A stretch of 64,000 nt of DNA from Isoetes taiwanensis (GCA_021234155.1 JAJEKV010000019.1:3202356-3266355); one strand, 5' to 3'. Shown: positions 33,934 through 45,830, counted from the first letter of the stretch. Notes: generated from the letters alone by a model not told the origin. Numbers and translations are program-made.

Positions 33934-35023
33934 TTACAGGAGATAAGTGCCGATACACTCTTCGTTGATTCTATAATCCACATCATCTCCAAGACCAGGA
34001 ACCGTCATAAAATCTTGGGCAAAGTTGCCATAGACGTGAAACTCTACTGCTGATGATTTCTTACCCACCCGAATTGCTGTGCTGTATAGTGTCAATGGGT
34101 ACTTGAATGTGAAGTTACAGGTCCACCTTCTGGAAACAAGACCTAATTGGTAAGAAAACACAGAATTAAAAAAGGTAGCTTCTAGCCGATGCATCATGGG
34201 AATCTCAATTAAGGTGCTCTCCTCTTCCGATGAAGCTCTGGGTTCGGGGAGACCTGCTGATTGAACCGCGTCACACAAACCCTGAATATAGCTGGATGTT
34301 TCAAACACTATGTAGTTATGGGCTATGCAGTCCTCTGTTTTATTTTTTGCCCTCTCTTCTTGCTTGGAGTTTTTGGCGAGCTTATAAGTGGGAGCTTGCT
34401 CAATTTTCTGGGAGGGGTAGATACAAGATCTCCTTCTGCTTGTGCCTTTTTCTTGTTGAAATCATCGTGATCTACCTGAGCTTGCTCTCTAGATAAAGAA
34501 ATCTCGGCCCTCATCTCTTGAACCGTCAAACCAAACCTGTTGGCGATCTTCTTTCTAATTGCTTACCTCTTCTGGTATTCCAAAGTTTCCTCTATTGTCC
34601 GCCTTATCTCCACCTGTTGATTGACCCAAGCAGTTCCCATTGCCGGATTAAAAACTCCGTGCTCAATCTGCTTGTCTGCCATAGCTTCGGCCCTTCGCTT
34701 GGCCCTCACCAAATTCGTCTGAGATTGTACTGTCACAGGGAATCTTCATCGGCGCTCCACTCCAGTTTCACCAGTTCAAAGTTCCTCTTCCTCCTGCTTG
34801 TTTCTGGAGCATTTGATTTCCTACCTCTTGCGACTGCTGGCAGCTTGTAATCATTGGTCATGCAATGCTTAGTAAGTCTGTGGATCTCCAGATCCCACTT
34901 CTTGGAGTAGCTACTACTGCACTTACCGAATAGACAATACCACTGGCCATCTCCCTCATCCAATTTCCAATTTAGGATTTCCTCCATGTTTCCAGCATTC
35001 TCTGGAGGAGGCATCCTCGCCAA
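33934..35023 (-). pseudogene. C2H2 zinc-finger protein gene of the element, broken
   Basis: The minus frame starting at 35023 encodes a C2H2 finger near residues 29-52 with spacing C-x4-C-x12-H-x4-H (CLFGKC ... HRLTKH), then a basic stretch (RRKRNFELVKLEW). Reading on in the same frame through 34734-34530, a coding-like helical, Lys/Glu-rich region passes one stop after LEYQKR. It continues with ANRFGLTVQEMRAEIS to about 34323. A shift near 34340-34380 then leads into the frame ending at 33934 (VFETSSYIQGLCDAV ... GDDVDYRINEECIG). Total length would be about 360 residues. A DNA-binding finger suits an element-encoded or captured regulator. A GTAAGC sits at the stop, but no fitting acceptor is close by. 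Confidence 0.55.
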
Positions 35024-35534
35024 AATCTATTTTGACCTCTATGCTGTCTTCTGCCTCCTTGCAATCAACCTTTTATTTATCACCTGCAACCGAACAGGAC
35101 CTCAAGGATACTTGAGCCACTCCCTCCTCCCCCCCTCCCCCCCTAAATACACAGGAATAACCGGGGCAGCCGACTAACAACCGTAGTGTCCACAGATAAA
35201 TCCGCCATGGGACCTGCGCCTCCAACGACCTCAAAACCTGCAGGAAATTTAGGAGGGGAGTCTACGTCCAAATTGACCTGTTCTTCCTGCAAGGGATTGT
35301 TCGCAGGGAAGACGAAAGCCGAGTTAGCAGAAGATTCTGGCTGGAAGTTCTCATTAACTGAGGTTCTAAGGCTTACACTTTGTCAGGGTACAATGTACGG
35401 CTATTAATAGCAGTCGTCCACAATTCAATTCAAAAGTTCCTTCGAAAAGCTGGGCCTTAAATATTAAAATAGGATATAATAAAATAGCCACGGAATATAC
35501 ACGATGGATATCCCATGGCGACGTGGCTAGGACG

Positions 35535-36126
35535 GCCTGGATGAGTCCTTCAGAGACAGGGATTTTATCTGACGGATTCACAGTGTGATGATTCCGTCTG
35601 ACAGAATTACATTGTGGATGGAAGTGCAAGGGGGTGATTCTGTCGGGAGAAATTACAAATCGGTAATTCTGTTACCGCGTGGAAGTGCAACGCGGTCCGT
35701 TTTGCAAAATTACAAGGTGATGATTCCGTCCAGCGGAATACTTCACGTGGTGATTTATTTTGGCGGGATATCATCGACGGTATTCCATCCCGTGGAATCT
35801 GCCACTGGTGATTCCACGGGTGTGAATGTTAGAACGTGATTCCATCCGGAGGTATCAAGGCAGCGTGATTCCATTGCGTGGAATAAAGGGGCGGTGATTC
35901 CGTCCGACGGTATCTTGTCGTTGTGATTCTGCAGGGAGGTATAAAATGGACGGCCAGAATGCACCTTACAAACGGATGGCTGGTATCCATCAGAGGGTAC
36001 ACCTGACACTGTCAGGTACGGAGAACGGGACCTCCAGGGACAGACTATTCCCGGAGGGTTTGTTATTCTGCGGGAGAGTATTCACCGCGACAGAATCACC
36101 AAAACTGAGGTAAAGTTATTTTCGCC
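35535..36126 (-). repeat. Right TIR of the 4.84-kb element
   Basis: Reverse-complement partner of the left TIR, with matching GATATCATCGACGGTATTCC, TGGTATCCATCAGAGGGTAC and GAGAGTATTCACCGCGACAG segments. It has fewer minisatellite units than the left arm (about five), so the arms differ in length. Confidence 0.75.
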
Positions 36127-36134
36127 GTGAACTA
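36127..36134. repeat. 8 bp target-site duplication, right (GTGAACTA)
   Basis: Exact copy of 31277-31284, immediately after the right terminus. Confidence 0.8.
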
Positions 36135-37100
36135 GAATCTAATTATTAGAAGTTATCGGTGCAGCTTCTATTAAATGGATTTTAAAATGGTTTTGGTGAA
36201 CTGGTTGAGATCTCATATTATTGGTGTAATCTGTGCACGTATTATTAGTGTAATCTGTGCCCATGTATCTTTACCTTAGAAAGAGGGATTTCTTACATTT
36301 GTTAAGAGTTAGATTTGCGATATCGTAGCATCTAGATGGTTTATAGATTTGTGAGACCTTTTTTATCTGAAGAAAAAATCTTGTAATATAGCTTTAGAAG
36401 CTTAAAAGTTTGGGTCATTGGTGTGATTCATATCAATGTCGCAAATGCATTAAGAGGCATACAATCAAGCTACTATAACACAAATGGTGCTTCAAAAATG
36501 TCGGAGGAAAGAATAACCATCTCTTTGAATCTTCCTGGCTATTGATCTAAAATTATCTATATCTAGCACTTTAATAATGTACATGTCAATACTGATCCTA
36601 TGCGGCTGAAACATAGACATTCTAAAATTGATTAAACTGTCCAATTGGTTTATGCAAAGTAGCAAATAAAAAAGAAAAAACAATTTAAAGTTTTCACTAG
36701 ATTGCTAGGTGTTTATTACAAGCAAAGAAAATAATTTAGAAATCAATATGATTATCTTAGTTCCTTCTAATGTCCTAGAAATCCTAAAAGGTTTAGTTAC
36801 TAAGAATAGGGGCAAATAAGTTTCTTCGATACAAATTGTATAGTCATTTCACCTAATTGTATAGTCATTTCACCTATTTAATATTGTAACGCATAAAAAT
36901 TTCAAATAGATACCATCATATGTATTTAGGTGCCATTGCATGGCAATGACACTCACTCCTGAAGTACTTGAGAAACACTTTTCCTAAATGATAACCAAAT
37001 TTAGTCTATACCAAGGAATCTAACCAAAGAATCTAAATGTCAGGTGGAGTAAATATAAAAAGCAAATGAAAAACACCTGTTTTGTCTACCGCCCACCCTA
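36135..37100. other. AT-rich intergenic DNA
   Basis: No gene supported. Short local tandem duplications are present: GTGTAATCTGTGC twice near 36214-36260, and TGTATAGTCATTTCACCTA twice near 36837-36880. Confidence 0.5.
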
Positions 37101-38498
37101 TCTAAACATATATAATTCTTATCGGACGATGCCTTTTTGGCATATTCGGTTGATTCCCGCCACGTATTTCCGGGGGGAAAAAATAGGGAAACAAAAAAAA
37201 TGCCAGAGAAAATAGTCGGGGAAAAAAAAATGGTGGCGCGTGTGAAGCCACGTTTGTCTCTCTCGAAGCTACCGCCCGGCATCTGAGATCTGCTGCGCCT
37301 TGGCCTTCTCTGCTGCCTTGGCGCGCTGAGTCCGGAGAAGGCCTTGATTTTGCCATCCATTCTTTTTGGTATAAATCCATCAAGCCGTAAAAGCTTCTTC
37401 TTAAAGCGGATGAACATGAAACCGGGGGTATTGAAAGCTATGGAGGTCTTAAGCGGATGAAACCGGGGGTATTCGGGCTGGGGTATGGAAGTCTGTCCTT
37501 CAAGCTATGGGTTCGGCTCTATTTTCTCTGCGATTTCATTGCCGGTATATGCAATCGCCTTTCCAACGCTCTACTTTCGTTTACGTTTTGCCAACAACTT
37601 CCACTATTAAAACCTTTGTTTTGTTGAAAAAAGCCACCCGGATCTAGTTGTGGTATTAGCTTAGCGATCCTTCTTATTTTGTTTGGATTAAAGGTCGGCA
37701 TAATGCCCTATTGCATGTGTTATGTGTTATGCTTTGTTGCGGCCCTCCTCTTACGGATTAGTTTTCCATCAAACACAACGACTGCAATAAGTTTGGGCAT
37801 CTGAGAAGAAAGAAAGAAGCGACCACACAAAGTAGGCATTCACCTTAGAACCCTCTTTGATTGCGGCAAGGAGGCATGAGAGCTTAGAGAATTTGGGTTT
37901 TTCTCGGATCTGCTATTCTAAGATATATCGAGAGATGTTCAGAAAATTCCTACCATTTTGAACCAAAATTTCTATTTCGAGATCTCTGAGCTCTTGGGTT
38001 CGGGCTCCTCGTTTTAGAGCTATTAGATCGTCTCAGTTTTCCTTGAAACTCTGTTTTTGAGGATTTGAAGAAGAAAACTTGCGACCCGTTGGTCAATTCT
38101 GGTGTGAATCATGTTAGAAGGAAGAGGCGGTGCTTGGCCGAATCCGACATGCACTGTAAATATCTGAGGCACATGCCATGCGTTAAACCTGCAGCTCTAG
38201 ATCTGATATTCTGGTGTAAAGACATAGCGGGTACATGAAAAGGTCGGTTATTTCCAAATCATTGCTCAATCAAGTTTTTGTTTGAAATGCATATTAGGAT
38301 TGGGATTTGAAAGGATTTGGAGAGATTTGGTGTTTATGACATTTTTTTTCTATCTATGGCGGGGAATTCTACATAGGAAGTGAAGTATTTGTTGAAAGAA
38401 CAATGAGATCTTTGAACATCAATTGCATTCACGGGAAGTATTTAACTCTTGGGTGAGTTTTACCATAAATTCGGATATTGAAGATGAATTGATAAAAA
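37101..38498 (+). repeat. Foldback left arm
   Basis: Matches 38887-40296 in reverse complement. Inside it GGATGAANNTGAAACCGGGGGTATT occurs twice (near 37407 and 37455). Confidence 0.75.
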
Positions 38499-38886
38499 CA
38501 ATATATTTGGATATGTCATTTGTAAAAATTATGTGAAAAGAATGCAGAGAATGACTTGCCATACAAATCGTTTTCGATGCTTCACTTTTTTGTTTTTTCT
38601 TCGATGCAAAATGTACATGGTGAACATTTTGGGTTGCAAGAAACCTCAAAACTATGGTGGTCACGGTTGACTCAATATCACCACCTTAGCAATATCTTTG
38701 AATTCCAAAGAGCAAAGGTCAACACTAACAACATCAATTGAGTTACCATAGTTTTGAATCACAAGGTTTAACATATCTAGATGAGAATTGATAGCCCGAA
38801 GAAGGCAAACATATTAAAAAAGGCACAAAACTACCAACATCACATTCACGTGATACTTATCAAGTCACATTCACGATAGCTCACCT

Positions 38887-40296
38887 CTTTTTGTCAATTC
38901 ATCTTCAATATCCGAATGGGCACTCTCCGTGAAACCCAAGAGTTAAATACTTTATGGTGAATGCAATTGATGTTCAAAGATCTCATTGTCGCCCAACAAA
39001 TACTTCACTTCCTATGTAGAATTCCCCGCTGCGATAGAAAAAAAATGTCATAAACACCAAATCTCTCCAAATCCTTTCAAATCCCAATCCTAATATGCAT
39101 TTCAAACAAAAACTTGATTGAGCACGATTTGGAAATAACCGACCTTTTCATGTACCCGCTATGTCTTTACAAATTGTAATATCGCGGTATCTAGAGTCGC
39201 AGGCGCAACGCATGGCATGTGCTCGCATATTTACGTGCATGTCGGATTCGCCAAGCAATCGCCTCTTCCTTCTAACATGATTCACACCCTGCATTGACCA
39301 ACCGGTCGCAAGTTTTCTTCTTCAAATCCTCAAAAACAGAGTTTCAAGCTGAAATCTGAGACTTAATAGCTCTAAAACGAGGAGCCCTAACCCAAGAGCT
39401 CGGAGATCTCGAAATAGAAATTTTGGTTCAAAATGGTAGGAATTTTCTAACAGATCTCGATATATCTTAGAATAAAGCATCCTGAGAAAAACCCAAATTC
39501 TCTAAGCTCTCATGCCTCCTTGTCGCAATCAAAGAGGGTTCTAAGGTGAATGCCTACTTTGTGTGGTCGCTTCCTTTTTCTTCTCAGATGCCCAAACTTA
39601 TTGGCAGTCACAGTGTTTGATGGAAAACGAATCCGGTAAGAGGGCCGCAACAAAGCATAACACATAACACATGCAATAGGGCATTATAAGCCGCACCTTT
39701 AATCCAAAACAAAATAAGAAGGATCGCTAAGCTAATACCACAACTAGATCCGGGTGGCTTCTTTCAACAAAACAAAGGCTTTAATAGTGGAAGTTGTTGC
39801 GCAAAACGTAAACGAAGCAGAGCGCTGAAAGGCGATTGCATACCGGCCTCGGCAATGAAATCGCAGAGAAAATAGAGCCAACCCATAGCTTGAAGGACCG
39901 CCTCCATACCCCAGCCGAATACCCTCGTTTCATCCGCTTAAGACCTCCATAGCTTCAATACCCCGTTTCATGTTCATCCGCTTAAGAAGAAGCTTTTACC
40001 GGCTTGATGGATTTATACCAAAAAAGAATGGATGGCAAAATCAAGGCCTTCTCACGGATTCAGAGCGCGCCAAGGCAGAGCAGAGAAGCGCCAAGGCAGA
40101 GCAGATCTCGTGATGCCGCCAAGGCAGCTTCGAGAGAGACAAACGTGGCTTCGACACACGCCACCATTTTTTTTTTCCCCGACTATTTTCTCTGGCATTT
40201 TTTTTGTTTCCCTATTTTTTCCCCCCGGAAATACGTGGCGGGAATCAACCGAATATGCCAAAAGGCATCGTCCGATAAGAATTATATATGTTTAGA
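38887..40296 (-). repeat. Foldback right arm
   Basis: Reverse-complement partner of 37101-38498. It differs by scattered substitutions and by short indels at GC-rich spots, for example the AAGGCAGAGCAG duplication near 40070-40110. Confidence 0.75.
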
Positions 40297-40904
40297 AAAA
40301 GCTAAAATTTGTATTTATCTCTAAACTTGCAAATCAACCATGCAATATTCAAAGTCTATATGCACAAGGCTTGGCACACATGAGTTAAGGGGACAATGCA
40401 AAAAGCTTAAGCCAAGAATGGTGTTAAGGGGAAGATGTGAAAAGTTTAAGCCAAGAATAATTACATAATTTTGATTACCATCCATGTTCAAGACATTTTT
40501 GCTCTGGAGGACATGAGGTAATTGCGGGCACCATGTCGTCCTTGATGCAAAACAAATGGCAATAGTGCAGGTTCAACTCATGCCCGTTCTTTTGCATCGC
40601 AAGGATGTCCAGAATTGAGATCTATTCGACTTAGCACAAAACTTCTTTTGCAGCGGGTTGGAGAAGAGAAATGTTCGCGGCGGCCGCAAGGCCGCCGCGA
40701 TAAATTTCTTGTATGAAATAACTCATTATAAAAAGGTAGATTGAAAGCACATGCATAGAAAAATTGGCCAAAAAGTAATGATTTTAAGACCAACCGTATA
40801 TTGACCAAGAACATCTTTGATACGAAGGGAAAGAAAATAAGGTATCAAAATGACCAGGATTTTTGTTGGCTTCTCGAAAGTTGTAAGAAGCTTCTCTTGG
40901 CACC
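40297..40904. other. Upstream region of the proline-rich protein gene
   Basis: Non-coding. It holds a near-duplication of AAGNTTAAGCCAAGAAT (near 40400 and 40445) and a GC-rich hairpin (40675-40700). The last few hundred bases are the likely promoter of the gene at 40991. Confidence 0.5.
40675..40700. other. GC-rich hairpin with GCAA loop
   Basis: A perfect 11 bp stem TCGCGGCGGCC / GGCCGCCGCGA encloses GCAA. Weak pairing of GAAAT with ATTTC extends it outward. It lies about 205 bp upstream of the TATA box at 40905. Significance unknown. Confidence 0.6.
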
Positions 40905-40912
40905 TATATAAA
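40905..40912 (+). promoter_or_regulatory. TATA box of the proline-rich protein gene
   Basis: TATATAAA in a CACC...TGG context, 86 bp upstream of the ATG. That predicts a transcription start near 40935-40940 and a 5' leader of about 50 nt. Confidence 0.75.
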
Positions 40913-40990
40913 TGGTCATGCCTATTCTGCTACCATTGCAGCCACTTCTTGGTTTTGGCATAGAGGATCAAACAAGAGAAGTGCTCAGCA

Positions 40991-41542
40991 ATGGGGGAGC
41001 TTAGAGGCCCTCAATTTTATTTTGTTGTGGCATTTGTTATGGCCAGCATTCAGATGATCGGTATAGCTCAGGCAGGAGAGCATCCTTACTACAAGTCACC
41101 TCCTCTGTCTCCTCCACCTTCCCAGTACAAGTCTCCACCATTGCTTCACTCACCTCCTCCATACCACAAGTCCCCTCCCATGGCTATGCCTTCCCCGCCT
41201 CCACATTATTATCACAAGTCACCACCTCTATCTTCACCATCACCGTACTACCAGCAATCTCCACCATACCATTACAAATCCCCTCCTCCATCGCATGGAC
41301 GCAAGACTATGGTATCTACCTACAAATCTCCACCTATGGCATCCTTTCCTCCATATGAACATAAATCTCCACCTATGATGTCCCCTCCATATATCCACAA
41401 ATCTCCTCCCTATGAACACAAATCTCCACCCATGGTATCACCACCATATCCCTACAAATCTCCACCCATGGGACACAAATCTCCACCATATCCCTACAAA
41501 TCTCCCCCCATGGGACACAAATCTCCACCTCCACACTACTGA
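40991..41542 (+). CDS. Proline-rich (extensin-like) cell-wall protein
   Basis: An intact 183-residue frame. Residues 1-28 form a signal peptide: short polar start, hydrophobic core FYFVVAFVMASIQMIGIA, probable cleavage after AQA. The mature part is almost wholly repeats of [YH]KSPP[MLP], often with PPY or PSP spacers; about 17 KSPP motifs run to the C-terminal SPPPHY. Such proteins are secreted, hydroxylated on proline, and cross-linked in the wall through tyrosine. SPPP rather than SPPPP blocks place it among PRP/short-extensin hybrids rather than classic SP4 extensins. The TATA box at 40905, the absence of frame damage and a likely 3' UTR intron suggest an expressed gene. It is the cleanest gene in the window. 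Confidence 0.9.
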   Translation: MGELRGPQFYFVVAFVMASIQMIGIAQAGEHPYYKSPPLSPPPSQYKSPPLLHSPPPYHKSPPMAMPSPPPHYYHKSPPLSSPSPYYQQSPPYHYKSPPPSHGRKTMVSTYKSPPMASFPPYEHKSPPMMSPPYIHKSPPYEHKSPPMVSPPYPYKSPPMGHKSPPYPYKSPPMGHKSPPPHY

Positions 41543-41571
41543 TTGTGGAAAAGCTTTCATCCCTATACGAG

Positions 41572-41684
41572 GTACGCATGTTATTAAATGCTCTTTCCGT
41601 GTTGTTTTACATATTTTCAAAATGTTTCCATATTCCTTGTTTGGCTCATCACTTGTTACATTTTGTGCAAATGGATTGTTGCAG
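41572..41684 (+). other. Probable 3' UTR intron of the proline-rich protein gene
   Basis: A donor GAG|GTACGC lies 29 nt after the stop codon, and a good acceptor TTGTTGCAG|GATGG ends at 41684 after a T-rich stretch. The length of 113 nt is normal for a plant intron. It is predicted from sequence alone. Confidence 0.45.
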
Positions 41685-41826
41685 GATGGGGATGTGAATT
41701 GCTCCCAATAATGGTCTCTATGATCTTCTACAGATGAGCAGTTACAATATATATTAACTAAAGTTGTCTACAATGTTTTATATATATCTCAATTGAAATA
41801 TTAAATCTTTGAGCTTTTCCAAAGTA

Positions 41827-41832
41827 AATAAA
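41827..41832 (+). terminator. Possible polyadenylation signal
   Basis: AATAAA within AAAGTAAATAAAAAAG, about 285 bp after the stop of the proline-rich protein gene. Plant signals are loose, so this is a weak call. Confidence 0.25.
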
Positions 41833-41839
41833 AAAGACA

Positions 41840-44800
41840 ACAAGCAAAAATTTTAATATTTATCATAACAAGGCACTAGTGGATCTTACACAGGACATTG
41901 TTTCTAACTATTTCATGTTATAATGTTTTATTGCATGTCGTGGATCAAACCCGAAAATTTTGATGATTTAAAAGTTGTGGTCCAGATAGCTAACCCTATA
42001 CATCTAACGGCCGAGATACTTGCCCTCAAAATCTTGGAGGCATTGAACTGCAGCTTTGATAGATTATCGATTATGCCTATCAACATGGGCACCCTAACAA
42101 GTGTTCTAACAACCTCTTGCTTGGTTCTAAAGTAGTCCCACGTATATTCACGGAACCTCTACATTGACCAAAATTTCAGTAATCTATACATGGCTTCCAT
42201 CTTTCTTTTATAGAAACATCTTAAAGCAGGCCTACTGTTTAATCAAAGACCGTCTATCGCTGTCCTCAAAATGGGTTTTCATTTTATATGAAGGTAAATC
42301 AGATCATGCTGCTAACAGAAATGTTTCAAGTTTTCATTCTATTTTTTCTATTCTTCCTTGTGAAAAGTTCACAGTGGTGTAAATGCCTAACCCTTTCCGT
42401 TTTATTTTTGTTCATCGATATGCCAGTCGTCTCATCTACTTCTGCTTTTTGTCATTCTTTTGCCGTCTCCTCATCTGCATGTTCTCCGGTTGCCATGTCC
42501 GAATTGATATGTTATGCCTTCATCTTTGTTTTCCACTTCCTTTGCTTGCCCTGTGCTATATGTATGATGTATCCATATCTTCCTTCCATCTGTCCAGGTC
42601 TATGCTTGATTTTTACTAGAAATATCCATGCGCCATACACAATGCTTATGCTTTACATTAGCCATCTGTTATACTTACGCGTAATTTTTATTTGCTTACA
42701 GCCTCGAAACTCAAAGAGTTCAATGTAGCTGATAATACTCGTTCCACTATCGCAGAGTAAGCTCTATGTAAACTTTACAGATTTTTTCCTAGATTAAATT
42801 ATTCACAGGCACTGGAGCTTGTTGTAGGTTGATTTTGCTTTAGTTGTAAATTACAGTGTTTCTTCCAGCCATTACATATTTGATAACATTGTTAGAAGTG
42901 TCTGATTATCTGATATGACAGTGGAACGGTTTCTTCAGTCAGAGCAAACAGGGGATATAATCATATAAAAGGTGCCTAACATTTGCCTGAAACCTCGATT
43001 TACATGTGTGCTTAGTGAAGACCAGAAATATTAATTTCATTTTCCACTTAGCATGAATTTGTGATGTGGTGCTTGGCGTGCATATTCCAACTGTGATCTG
43101 CACTCATTTTCTTTTTGTATGCACTAAATGATGTTAATGCGGTGCATCACCAAATTGAAAGAACTGTCTATAATTTGCAGAAAGAAAAAAATATCAGCGC
43201 GAGGAAATTGTTTTGCCTTCAATGGTTGTAGTCATTCATGCTGTATATTGCTGTACTAGGTGAGCTTTAACTTCATACCTATTGAAATTCATACTCAAAT
43301 GCAGGTGCTAAACCTATGCAAAATGTCTGAGCATGGAGTAATTTCGTCTGCATTGTCATTGCATGTGGGGAAATAGCAATACAAGTTAAAGGAAAGTAGA
43401 CGCTCTACCTCTTGCATTATGGTTATTAGTATTTATTAGTATGTATTATAGATGTGGATGCATAGAATTGGTGGGGGTGTTTGCACCCCTCCAATTGTTT
43501 GGTAGATACAGAAAATGTTCTTTACAGAATGTGATGACTACACAGGATATGCCTGCCATAGGAACTAATGAGAAGAAACATACTTGTTTCAACAAATGCA
43601 GTAGCATAGTATAAAACTTGATAAACTTTGCTACATGTGATCTCGTCATAGCAGAAGGAGGTCTTCATAGTCATAACATGGGTGGATAAGAATAGAATTG
43701 GTTTTTTTTCATCCACAGAGACCCAAAGGGCCTATGGGACCCCAGGAAAGGGGGTTCACACCTGGGGTTAAATTAACCTTTATCCTTAATGTTGGAACTC
43801 TAATCCGGGGGATTTCTTTCGAGAATTACACTAAGACCGTGCAGTTATTTGTAATGTTTTGCTTCTGTGAAGGGTGTAAATCTCTGATTCTTTCAGTTTG
43901 ATTCTTTCATGATAAGACCCTTTATTGGGGAATGCTTAATAAGCAACGAAATACAAGAAGTAAAAAGACTTTCTCATTGCAGGCAACTGCTACTAGATAC
44001 GTTTTACACGAAACAAAGAGTAGACATGAAAGTGGACATACAACAAAAGCGTAAAATAAGAGCCTTCTAACAGCATTGTTTCCTGTTCCATATCACAAAA
44101 ACTAAATGTAAAGCAGGCTGCTTTATAAACATGGACATCTGTTTTCAAAACTCCACAGTTGGTCAAGATTTTGTGGCCTTTGTGAACTGTGTGAGTCATG
44201 TCTGAGTTATCCGTGTCAGATCTGAGCGATGATTACTTTTCACCTCCAACATCCAATTTTACATGTTTCATAGTGGGCGACTCTTCATTTACATGTTTCA
44301 TAGGGGACTGCACTTCATCATCATTGTCTTTTGCATTTTGCATTTTGCATTTGCATTTAAGTGAGGGGAGTCAAGCTCAAGGTTATTTTCAGCTTCTCCA
44401 TTAGCATTTGGGGACTGCACATGTCCCTAGAGCGGAGCGAAGGCACGATCACCTTTCGCTGAATGTTATGTTGAAAGGATTTTAAGTTAAGTCCTTTGGA
44501 AGGTCAGGTCCCACGCACCTGAATGACATGGTGCATGCTCATTTCATTCTATCACTCTTTAGGTTGGCTTCCAAACACCCAATCCTGCACATGCATGCCA
44601 TAACTGCACATGCATGCCATAACTGAGAGTAAAGTGGATCGGGAGTTGTAGGAGAAATGAGATGGTTTGATATTGATATTGATTTTACAGGTGATCAAAA
44701 GGATTTTTAGCCCTTTGGCAATCTGATTACTCTAATTTGGAACAAGAAGACCTACAAGGATTTTAAGTCCTTTGCCAAGCGAGCCTTCTGTAGTTCTCGA

Positions 44801-45830
44801 GCAACTTAGCCGACTACAGTACGGGTGAACCTATAGCTATAGCCAAACCTTGGCATCCATCTATAACTGACCAATTTTGTGCTATAGGTATGATAATACT
44901 CTTCAAGAGACATAATTAGATATCATATGCTACAAATTAGAGATCTTTGCTTGCAAATCCTCTTCTTTATCACGCTTCATAGTCATCAAGAAGTTTAGAT
45001 AATCTATACTATCAATTATTTCTTGTATATTGTTTGCTTATTCCTCTTCGAAAGTGAAAGCAAGGAGATTTCTTGTTTATTTTCTTCATTGCTTAATTGT
45101 ATGATAGCTCCATCTTCTTTAGGATATACTACTACTAGGTCTTGCAATGACTACTTCACACCCTTTACAGATGGAAATTGTTGCTAAGTCGAATCCTTGA
45201 AGCAATCCTCTACTAACGGTCCGAGCCGCCCCATACGAATATCAGCAAAAATAACTGGGAGGTCTAGGGGGGTTTAATTCAATGGTTTAATTCCTTAGTA
45301 TGTGGGATACCATGTACAATATCATATTAATGTAATGTTTATATTTAATAGGGTGTGTATGGAACCAAAGATTTTCCGCGGTGTCTTCATCTTCTAGCTT
45401 CTCCATTTTCAGATGTTGGACAATTACGAGACATAATCATAAAATGTATTGGAGATACGAATTAATATTCCATTACAAGCAAGGACTTCAAAACATTTAT
45501 TTGAATTATAAACCACCATCCCATGCCTTGTCCATTTGCAACAATAGCGCATGCATCAACTTTGAAATATTGACACATTTCATATAAGCACATCAAACAT
45601 ATATCCATTTGAATGTCAAGCACTAACTATAAGTCCTTACATGTTTGTTAGTATGAGTATTGCATGTACGACCAATACTTCTAAACTAACAACATCTAAA
45701 ATGTGTCCTACCACTCCAATAATAGAGCATGTAATTTTTTAAGAGATCTACAAATCCAAACATACAGTCTGCATATTTTTGTGCAAGGAGTATGACTTCG
45801 CATCATATTTCGAGGCCTAAAGCTTAGACT
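41840..45830. other. Intergenic DNA without a supported gene
   Basis: About 4 kb of AT-rich sequence with T-rich runs that resemble introns but no linked exons. Short repeats are a TTTTGCA run near 44330-44358, two copies of TGCACATGCATGCCATAACT near 44587-44625, two copies of TTTACATGTTTCATAG near 44258-44303, and a repeated AAGGATTTTNAGNCCTTTG near 44699 and 44757. No frame over 146 codons occurs and none has a recognisable domain. Confidence 0.45.

Larger units (their letters stand above)
31285..36126. mobile_element. 4.84-kb DNA transposon with long minisatellite TIRs
   Basis: Bounded by a perfect 8 bp TSD. The termini are related inverted repeats: GGGGCAAAAACAGCTTTACC on the left, and GGCGAAAATAACTTTACC on the right when reverse-complemented. 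The TIRs extend roughly 600-700 bp inward and are unusual in being built largely of short palindromic units. The interior carries a broken minus-strand zinc-finger gene and plus-strand frames that may be a MULE-like remnant. An 8 bp TSD fits hAT elements and some Mutator-like elements. The long TIRs and G-rich terminus favour a Mutator-like assignment, which remains an inference. Confidence 0.78.
37101..40296. mobile_element. 3.2-kb foldback element with 1.4-kb arms
   Basis: The left arm (37101-38498) and right arm (38887-40296) are reverse complements over about 1.4 kb with moderate divergence, separated by ~390 bp. Both ends read TCTAAACATATATAATTC going inward, then CTTATCGGACGATGCC. No convincing target duplication flanks it. 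Matching frames in the two arms (a basic stretch then a Phe/Pro-rich stretch ending SDKNYICL) are not conserved without shifts. I see no transposase. It is best described as a foldback or long-TIR non-autonomous DNA element, superfamily unknown. Confidence 0.75.

Noticed and set aside
41373-41620. Minus-strand frames opposite the proline-rich protein gene
   Set aside because: Antisense shadows of the KSPP codon repeats.
43698-43901. Frame starting with a collagen-like KGPMGPQERG string
   Set aside because: One short chance match without Gly-x-y continuation, splice partners or a promoter.
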